This document shows positions 57,005 to 64,000 of a stretch of DNA of 64,000 nucleotides, in pieces. This DNA is from Camellia lanceoleosa (lineage: Eukaryota; Streptophyta; Magnoliopsida; Ericales; Theaceae): contig CM045770.1 in NCBI GenBank assembly GCA_025200525.1, forward strand, positions 118,769,429 through 118,833,428, in the 5' to 3' direction. The position numbers and the translations under genes are program-made. The first letter of the stretch is position 1. Each line of letters opens with the position of its first letter. The notes under the pieces are model-generated. The model saw only the letters and a list, made by a program, of their open reading frames with translations. It did not search any database and was not told the DNA's origin.

Positions 57005-57587
57005 TATCTCATGATTTGTAAATTTTTCAATAAAAAAAAATGTAAAAAATAGGAGAAAATAAACATAAGTTACAATGGAGAGACAAGATTAATATTTACT
57101 GTCCATTTTAGTAAGAAAAATTTCAAATACTAAGGCACAATCAATTTTGTGTAACGCATAGCCCTTTTCAATTTTATTTATTTATTTTTTAAATTTTTTG
57201 AGAACACAGCCATTTTCCGATTGAGTGATTTAGCCAAAAAAAAAAGTGGACTTTTCTTGGTCCCAATTATTTGTTTGTGTTATTAAAGGGCAGAAAAATG
57301 AGAGGAAATTGAAAGAAATAAAATGAAACTCGTTTTTTTTTTTTTTTAAATCTACTTTTTGGAGAGATTAGGTGAAAAAATAATAGTGATTATTAACTTT
57401 TTATGATGTCAAAATTATCCAATTAAGTATAAAGAAATAAAAACATTAGTAAAAGATAATTTGTTTATTTATTTATTTATATTTTTTTGTCAATCAATAA
57501 GATACTTTTAACTATGTGAAGAGATTTATATCAAACGGACAATCATAGTCCAATAACTAATACCAACCAAATACTAAAAACCAACAT

Positions 57588-58001
57588 AAGAAAGAGCCCA
57601 TAATGATATAACAAAATAATCAAACTTTATCTTTGGCAAAGACTGACCTCCTAACCTTCCAGTTAAGAATATAGAAGAGTGGTCTCCTAGGCTTTTTGTT
57701 TGCCTTATGTACTACATTAGTGGGATACGAATTTGTTTTCTTACTCGTAACATAATTTTACGAAGTTTTATGCTTTTATTTCAAATGAAGTTTGATTTTG
57801 AGAGGATCACGAATAAAAGAAATTGTTTGTGTACACAGATTAATTCTACAAGGACAAACATGGCTTCTTTGAATTTTTAAGGATTAGTTGAGCAGTAAGT
57901 TAAGCCATGAATCATAACGAGTGTTTCAAAGAGTAAAAGTCACCAATTTGAATATTATGAAGTGCTTCGGCATTGAAAATACCTCTAGAACTCGTATTCA
58001 C
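57588..58001. other. AT-rich spacer, no gene seen
   Basis: No ORF, repeat family or RNA gene recognised. Confidence 0.5.
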
Positions 58002-59320
58002 ACTACAAGAAAATGTACTTTTGGCGACTATTTTTACTAACTAAAAAATTTTTTGTCACCAAAAGTTATAGAATTGGCGATCAAAATAGCGGGTTAGTCG
58101 GCAAAAGTATAATATTTAGCTACTTAATTTTTTTAGTCGGGGTATATTGATTATTGGCGACTAAAAAAAATTTAGTCACTAAAAAAGGCACAATTGACGA
58201 CGAAACAAAATTTAGTCGCTAAATTTGCCACAATTGGCAACTAAACAAATATTGTAGTCGCTGTATAGTTAGTTTTGACTATCAAAATTATTTAGTCACT
58301 GAATAAAAAATAAAAATTTACTTTTTATCTTTGGCGACCAAAAGTTTGGTCGGCAAATATTTACTTTCAACGACTAAAACATATTTTTGTCGCTGTATAG
58401 ATAGTTTTGGTTACTAACATTATTTAGTCGCCGAATGATAAACAAAAATTTATTTTTTATCTTTGCCCACCAAAAATTTGGTCGGCAAATATTTATTTTC
58501 AGCGACTAAAACATATTTTAATCGATGTATAAATAGTTTTGGCTACTAAAATTATTTAGTTGCCAAATGAAAAAAAAAAAAAAATTCATTTTATCTTTGG
58601 TGACCAAAAGTTTGGTCGTCAAAAAATTATTTTCAGCAACTAAAAAATATTTTAGTCGCTATATTGTTTGTTTTGGCTATTAAAATTATTTAGTTGCCGA
58701 ATAAAAAACAAAATTTTACATTTTTTTTTTTGCAACCAAAAGTTTGGTCAGCAAAAATGTATTTCAGCAACTAAAAAATATTTTAGTCACTGTATAGTTA
58801 ATTTTGGCTACTAAAATTATTTAGTCACCGAATAAAAAATAATTTTTTTTTGTTTTTGTTTTTTGCGACCAAAAGTTTGGTTGGCAAAAATTTATTTTCA
58901 GTAACTAAAAAATTGTGGTGTTTGGGAACCTGGTTCCAAATTTTTTTCTCATTTTTTCTACTAAAAGACAAATTTTTTCAAAAACCAAAAAAAACACATC
59001 CAAACAAAATATCACATCCAACTCCATAATCATTTCACTTTTTCTCTCACAAACATCACATCCAACCACATAAAAACTCAACTATCTTCCCAAACACCAA
59101 AAAAATTTTATCTAATAAAAACCTACAACTAAAAAAACCTACATAAAAACTCACTTCCCAAACACTATCAATATTTTAGTCGCTATATAGTTAGTTTTGG
59201 CTACTAAAATTATTTAGTCACTGAATGAAAAATAATTTTTTTTTATTTTTGTTTTTGGCTACTAAAAATGTGGTCAACAAATACATATTTTTAGTGACCA
59301 AAAATCAGTTAGTCGGCAAT
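58002..59320. mobile_element. CACTA element, left end only
   Basis: Starts CACTACAAGAAAATGTAC and carries a long array of subterminal words (TTTTGGCTACTAAA, TTTAGTCGC, AAAAGTTTGGTCGGCAAA) in units of about 115 bp to about 59320. No matching right end (CTTGTAGTG type) occurs in the window, so it is truncated. It belongs to the same superfamily as 49564-50743 but has a different repeat set. Confidence 0.75.
58913..59171. mobile_element. Small MITE nested in the CACTA array
   Basis: About 259 bp inserted in the middle of one repeat unit; inverted ends GGTGTTTGGGAA and AGTGTTTGGGAAG (reverse complement). The repeat unit resumes on the far side with ATATTTTAGTCGC. Target duplication unresolved. 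Confidence 0.65.
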
Positions 59321-59439
59321 AAAGTTAAAAAAATTTCAAAACGCACAAATTTATTTTTTTTTTGTGGGAATACTCTTATGTTATCGCCCAATTGATTAAT
59401 TATCATTTTTTTTTTTTTTTTTTTTTTCATATTTTTCTA

Positions 59440-59469
59440 TCAGTCTGTACATGCACCCAAACAAGTTCA

Positions 59470-59502
<33 letters not shown>

Positions 59503-59880
59503 GCACAGACTCACCATCGCTGATTCGCCGTTCAGTCACCGTCGGTCTTCCACCGTCGCTCACCATTACATCGCCACTGCTGCTCGCATTTCCTTGCCTC
59601 GCATCGCTTCGCTTCAACATTGAGGTTTTTTTCTTCCTCTCTCTATTTCTCTTCTTCTCTTTATCTTTGTCCCTCTCGCTCTCTGTTTCTCTGTTTCCCC
59701 ATTTCCCTCCACCTCATTTTCAGTGAAACTGGGCTGAAGCCCTGGAAGCTCAGCAAGATTCGCATAGCCAACCCTAAACCTCTCAACTCACACACATTCA
59801 TCTCATTCACCGTATATATTTATCTTCTTCTCCAAAACAGCTCTCACAGGTCTAGGGTTTCTTGCAGCTGCGCAACAATG
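59440..59880 (+). promoter_or_regulatory. CT-rich 5' leader with telo box and first ATG
   Basis: CT/CA repeats (59470-59500) and pyrimidine-rich DNA precede AACCCTAAACC (59770-59780), a telo-box word, and TCTAGGGTTTCTTGCAGC before ATG at 59878-59880. The ATG is followed at once by GTAACC, which can act as a splice donor. A telo box, a CT-rich leader and an ATG|GT first exon are common in plant ribosomal protein and translation genes; I infer the likeness and cannot name the gene. Confidence 0.5.
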
Positions 59881-59885
59881 GTAAC

Positions 59886-59916
<31 letters not shown>

Positions 59917-62158
59917 TATATGTGTAAGGGCTTATAGAAGTGGATGAATGGAAACAGGGGAACCTAGAGGGAGTTTTGGTAAGAGAAGGAACAAGACCCA
60001 CACAGGGGCTTATTCAGCTTTAAACTATTAATTAATTTCATTCATTTTGTTCTTAAAGTTTCTAATTTTAGATAATATGATCAATTCGAGATTGTTGATG
60101 TTGTTTTCTATATGCTGATATTGTTCTGTTTCTCTTTGTTTTCAATTTCTAAGTAGCTAATTTTGAATTAGATGTAGATTTTGATTTCGAATTAATTTCA
60201 TTTGATTGTTGATGTTCATATTTCAATGGCATAATTTGTGGAGTACTGGTGAAAGAATTGGCTCTTACTTTCTATCTGGATTGTTTTTCACAGGTTCTAA
60301 GCAACCCGGAAAAAACACCTCTGCACACATTCTTTTGTAACTATGATCTGAGTGACATGCCTGCTGGTACCGAGGTAATTTTGAGAAAACACTGCGTTCT
60401 CTTTCAAAGTTGTTGCTTGTCAGATGTAGATTAGTGCTTTAACTTTATAATGTTTTCTGGATTATATATATATATATATACATTAAGTCTCCCTAGTCCC
60501 TTTCTGTAATGTATTAGTGGCCATTCTTGGTGCAAGTGCACAAGCATAGGCTGTATGGTGTGAAATGCAAGTTTGAGTATGGGCTGCCACTTTGTGCAAA
60601 TATGCCAAAGACCTGGGCCGTACGTGGTCTGCCTTCCTGCTACTCTCAGCACCCTGCTATTGCTGGATTGGCACTGGGCAATGTCCTTTGGCAATGTCCT
60701 GCTGAAAACTATTTAGGCAAACACAAGTTTCTCATCTGTGCATATTCCCTTGGATGCTAATATTGGATATAAAGTGAACATTATTAAGAGTTCATTTCTG
60801 TTTTCCATCTCTCTCTCACTCTCTCTTCCTGATTATTTTGGAATCCACTACTCATATGGAGAAATGAGGGAAGATGTACTCTTAAAGCTAGAGTTGTGTT
60901 GTTGATGTGAAGTGTTTATGTAGGAATTATATGACCATATGCTAATCAAGTTAAATATTTAAATATGAAATTTCAGGAGGTGGTACAAGATAGCAGTTGT
61001 TTATGAAGTTTAGTTTTGTCCAATAAAAAAAATGGTTAAGAAACTAAGCTGAATATGTTCTTGATAATTGCTAAGGGAGCAATGGACTGACTACTCACAG
61101 GCTAACTTAAATAGTTGATGAAGTATGGAAAATTAAGGGGATCGTTGAGGTCTGTACCCAATATATGAATGGCTTTGCCATTGACAAATTATCCCAAGCA
61201 TAAATTTTAGAAGACTCAAAAATGAAAATTTTGATATGAACTTAACTGGATGTGACAAGAAGATATTTGAAATGTGGCAGTTTAAAAGATGAATGATGGT
61301 TTATAGTGGAATGACAACACAGAAATCATGCATCCCTCCAAAGCTCTCTACTTAAAAATGAAAAAGGGTGGAAATGATATAAATTCTTGAGTAGGTTGTC
61401 GTGAAGAATGATACCCAAGATCTGGTAGGACATATCCACTGAAAACATCGCTCTTGTTTTTGGCTTTGATTGGAGCTTTCAGAGACTTGAGGCTTCTCAC
61501 TGTCAATCTCATGCACTAACCTTAAATTGACTCTTACCTTGCCCTGCCTCAACTATCATTCTAGTTTAGGCAAAATCCAAACAAAATCAGACAACAGCCA
61601 GCAATCCCTTGTTTTCCTGTTTCAATGTGCTTATATAAATTCACATGAAGCATTCCCATTTCTAGATTTGTGCCTTGACTAGGAGATCTTTTTGAGTAAG
61701 CCTGGAGGTCAGACTAGAACAAGTGGGTATCTTTGTCCTTGCCTCTGTATGAGTTCCCCATGAGGGCCCCTGGTGCGGTGCTTTTCCAAATCTGGTTGGG
61801 CCGGTAGGATAAAATTGGCCTACTTCTAGGAAGGAAGGCTTGGGCAAAGGCTTGTTCTACCATGCTTCAGAGAAAATGTTAGAAGAGAGATAATCAGGCC
61901 CATTAAAGACTGAACAACAGGAAAATTCATCGGAGTCTTTTAACATTTGATATCCACTTCACATGAATACATGACAAATAACTGTTATTTTTATCTGCAC
62001 ATCACTGCACTGTTGTTTTCCTAATACATTTTTGTTTTACTTCGAGTAAGTGGGTTTGAATTCAGTTGGTGATTATTTTTGTCTCTTTGTTTGAATTGAT
62101 GTAGACATTCTTGTGTCAAAAGGTCACCCTCGCCACATCTGGCCCAGCTTCTCCACAG
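59878..62158 (+). pseudogene. Atos-like (FAM214-related, DUF4210 region) gene fragment, possibly chimeric
   Basis: Exon 59878-59880 (ATG only), exon 60294-60374 (acceptor TTTTTCACAG, donor GAG|GTAATT) and exon 62105-62158 (acceptor GATGTAG, possible donor CAG|GTGAG) join in phase 0. The exons read [20 protein letters not shown] plus DMPAGTE and then TFLCQKVTLATSGPASPQ. These words match the conserved core of plant Atos-like proteins, where the family normally has DMPAGTKTFLRQK; here Arg is Cys. Normally hundreds of residues precede this core and more follow; neither is seen. Beyond 62158 the frame stays open to 62401, but that part overlaps an LTR. This is a partial gene copy behind a foreign leader, or a gene whose remaining exons are lost. 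Conserved splice sites argue against a retrocopy. Confidence 0.6.
60375..62104. other. Intron of the Atos-like fragment
   Basis: A TA microsatellite (60466-60480) and moderately GC-richer sequence with no domain recognised. ORFs at 60431-60760 and 61352-61847 have no recognisable family and no splice context. Confidence 0.4.
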
Positions 62159-62331
62159 GTGAGAAGAGAGCAGAGAAACTTTGATATGATTTATGATGAT
62201 AAGGTAATCCCCTTGGAAAGAATTCATCCTGACCAAAGTATCAAAGGATGGAAGGGCTCTAATTCAATGGGTTCAATTGATAAAGAAAATCCATCGAATG
62301 AACACTATCATATGGGAAATATAGGTTCCCC

Positions 62332-62815
62332 TGTTGGATTGATTTCTAATTGGAACCACATATTTAAATGTGTTATCATTTATAAGAAGCCTAAAACTTA
62401 AGTGATCTAATTGAGTTATAAGTAGGCTTAAGGGTATGGTTGTCATGGAATTAAGTGTAGATACCATTGTGTAATTTCTATTTCTACGAGGGGCAGAAAT
62501 AGAAATTGTGATAGATAGTTTTCCAACTGCAAAAAATTGACAGATTGAAAACAACTAAACAAAAAAGGGTAATGGTCCCCAATCCTGCCAAGAGACATGC
62601 AAAAGGAAAAGTTCTCTCTAATCCTCTCAAGGGAGAAATTAAAAGGCATAAACGTAAGGAAAGGATTGAAAGGCTATTCCATAATCACGCTTCCATTCAA
62701 CCATTACAATAGATTCGGGTACGTATCTCTCTTTGATTTCTTAATAATACACATGATACGCGATTCAATATTTCAGATTTTTGAGATTTGATTTTGACAA
62801 TTGGTATCAAAGCGG
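62332..62815 (+). mobile_element. Copia-type LTR with tRNA-Met primer site
   Basis: Begins about TGTTGGATTGATTTC (62332) and ends near TTTTGACA (62799), followed by TTGGTATCAAAGCGG (62801-62815), close to the initiator-tRNA-Met primer site. It contains two matching words, TTTCTATTTCTACGAGG and its partner GGGGCAGAAATAGAAA, forming a hairpin near 62475-62510. No gag follows, so it is a truncated element. The left border is the less certain. Confidence 0.5.
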
Positions 62816-64000
62816 TTATATCATGTCTATTGTTAGAAATCGATTCGGTTTTGTTTAAAAATCCATAACAGATTCTGTATTATTCCTATTTCAAATATAG
62901 TTTCTGTTTTTCCTATTTGTTTCCTGATTTTTTGTTTTAATTTCATACGATTGTCTTTCTGTATGTTGTTTGTGATTGAATCGCTACTGGATTGTGTTTT
63001 TTGTTGGGACATGTAAAATCAATTTACAATTTATTTTTTATTTTTTTATTATTGAATTGGTTTGCCTACATCTTTGACTTATAATAAAATAAGTTTGAAA
63101 GAATTGGTTTACCTACATCTTTCACTTATAATAAAATAAGTTTGCGGTTCAAAAAAATAAAAAAAATGCTTCCGTCTGTGACTTTTTGTGTTTGAAACAG
63201 AGCACTGTTGTGTTATCATATTCATATAAAGAATTGGTTTGGTCTTTGGAGTTTTCTATTCAATACATGTATGTGATTTATGGCACTATATATATAAATA
63301 ATAAAAAAAAAAAAAGGAGTTGTTTTTCAGAAACAGTGGTTGTTAGTTTCAGTAACAATTTATTTTATTTTATTTTTTTGGAACCGTCAATTATGTGTAT
63401 ATACATATATATATATGTATATAATTGGGATTGCTGTAAATTATATATTTAACTATAAACAGTTGGGTTTTTTTTTTTTTTTTTTTATACAATTATATAA
63501 TATATTCGGGGTAACGCATTAAGGAATCTTTAGATTTAAAGTAATTTCATGCAACGTCTACAATTGAAATCAATTGTCTAACATTCTAAATATAAGTCAA
63601 TTAAAACAAGATGTCACCAAAGCGACCTCTCTTGTCTAGATTGTTTTATATGGAATGTTTTGATGTTCATGTATGTGTACATCATGCGAGTATTTACCGG
63701 TCCAAAGACATGATTAATACTTGGCAGAATTACACACATTTGTGGTGATAAACATGTGCCAATTGTCAAGGAAACCTAATGTGAATAATAAATCCATCAA
63801 AAGATAGATTTGTTATTTGACATAACTCATTGTCAATGTTTGATCATTACAACAAAAATACCACTTACAGTTAATATCACTACCTAAAGGTTTGGTATTA
63901 ATGTTGTGCTAAGTATCTTGATATGTTGTCATTAAATTAATTTATTTAGAGATTATCTGTTTGGTTACTTAATGTGAGCATAATTGTTTATTCGTTTTAT
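62816..64000. other. AT-rich DNA, nothing recognised
   Basis: A short direct repeat (GAATTGGTTTRCCTACATC at about 63053 and 63101), a TA-rich stretch (63390-63425) and a T tract (63469-63486). No gene, RNA or element ends supported. Confidence 0.5.

Larger units (their letters stand above)
53343..57587. repeat. Large diverged tandem duplication, copy B
   Basis: Begins TTAATTTTCACGCTCAAGAT directly after the minisatellite and ends with ACCAACATAAG. It lacks the CACTA and hAT-like insertions of copy A. Its own additions are a T tract (54758-54795), extra sequence at about 54830-55020, the MITE at 55278-55820 and a six-fold local repeat at 56550-57004. Noncoding. Confidence 0.85.

Noticed and set aside
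59396..59937. Ser/Leu-rich frames
   Set aside because: Products of CT-rich leader sequence; the leader has a better explanation as a 5' UTR.
60431..60760. Frames of 77-87 codons in the Atos-like intron
   Set aside because: No acceptor/donor pair in phase with the flanking exons and no recognisable domain.
62111..62401. Last exon of the Atos-like gene extending to 62401
   Set aside because: The frame is open, but from about 62332 it overlaps the start of a Copia-type LTR and the encoded sequence does not resemble Atos proteins; only the part to about 62158 is supported.

Overview
The window is nuclear DNA from a flowering plant, most likely a woody or otherwise repeat-rich eudicot. This rests on the AT-rich intergenic DNA, GT-AG introns, a plant LRR receptor-like protein gene, plant-type Gypsy, Copia, CACTA, hAT, Mutator and Harbinger elements, and a captured RAV-type AP2 domain. 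I cannot name the species. Only one host gene looks complete; one gene fragment, one captured exon and many transposons fill the rest.

Layout. 1-5147: two nested, minus-strand LTR-retrotransposon remnants (a long LTR at 1-3116 joined to the gag of a second element whose 792-bp 5' LTR is 4356-5147). 5148-6995: AT-rich DNA with two MITEs. 6996-28441 (minus): a 14-exon receptor-like protein (RLP) gene. Its LRR exons are all phase-1 symmetric, its introns are swollen by repeats, and three exons were recently duplicated inside the gene as a 2.25-kb tandem copy (9608-11852 and 11853-14108). An intron holds a hAT-type element inserted into another copy of itself (21921-23894), each with its own 8-bp target duplication. 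28491-28710: RLP core promoter and upstream DNA. 28711-30084: an inverted-repeat element filled with about 1 kb of CCA-rich minisatellite. 30176-39894: a hAT-like element into which a young Tat-lineage Gypsy retrotransposon (30630-39251, TSD TTACC) has inserted; its gag is largely gone and its pol is broken, but it carries an intron-containing ORF on the opposite strand.

39895-47668: AT-rich DNA with MITEs, an 798-bp Pack-MULE-like element (41953-42750, 9-bp TSD) carrying an AP2 domain fragment of RAV/TEM type, an orphan copy of the RLP promoter (about 42760-43350) interrupted by a tRNA-derived SINE, and a Harbinger MITE. 47669-57587: a diverged tandem duplication of about 5 kb (two copies separated by a 30-bp minisatellite). 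Each copy serves as the empty site for insertions in the other: a CACTA element, a hAT-like element and a Mutator-type MITE with a palindromic core. 58002-59320: one end of a second CACTA element. 59440-62160 (plus): a ribosomal-protein-like 5' leader with a telo box and ATG|GT junction, followed by two exons of the plant Atos-like (FAM214-related) domain, probably a chimeric or truncated gene. 62332-62815: a Copia-type LTR plus tRNA-Met primer site. 62816-64000: nothing recognisable.

The RLP probably acts as a cell-surface receptor without a kinase, so it would need a partner kinase. Nothing in the window suggests that the other parts form a pathway with it; the region is best read as an RLP locus eroded and remodelled by transposons and local duplication.
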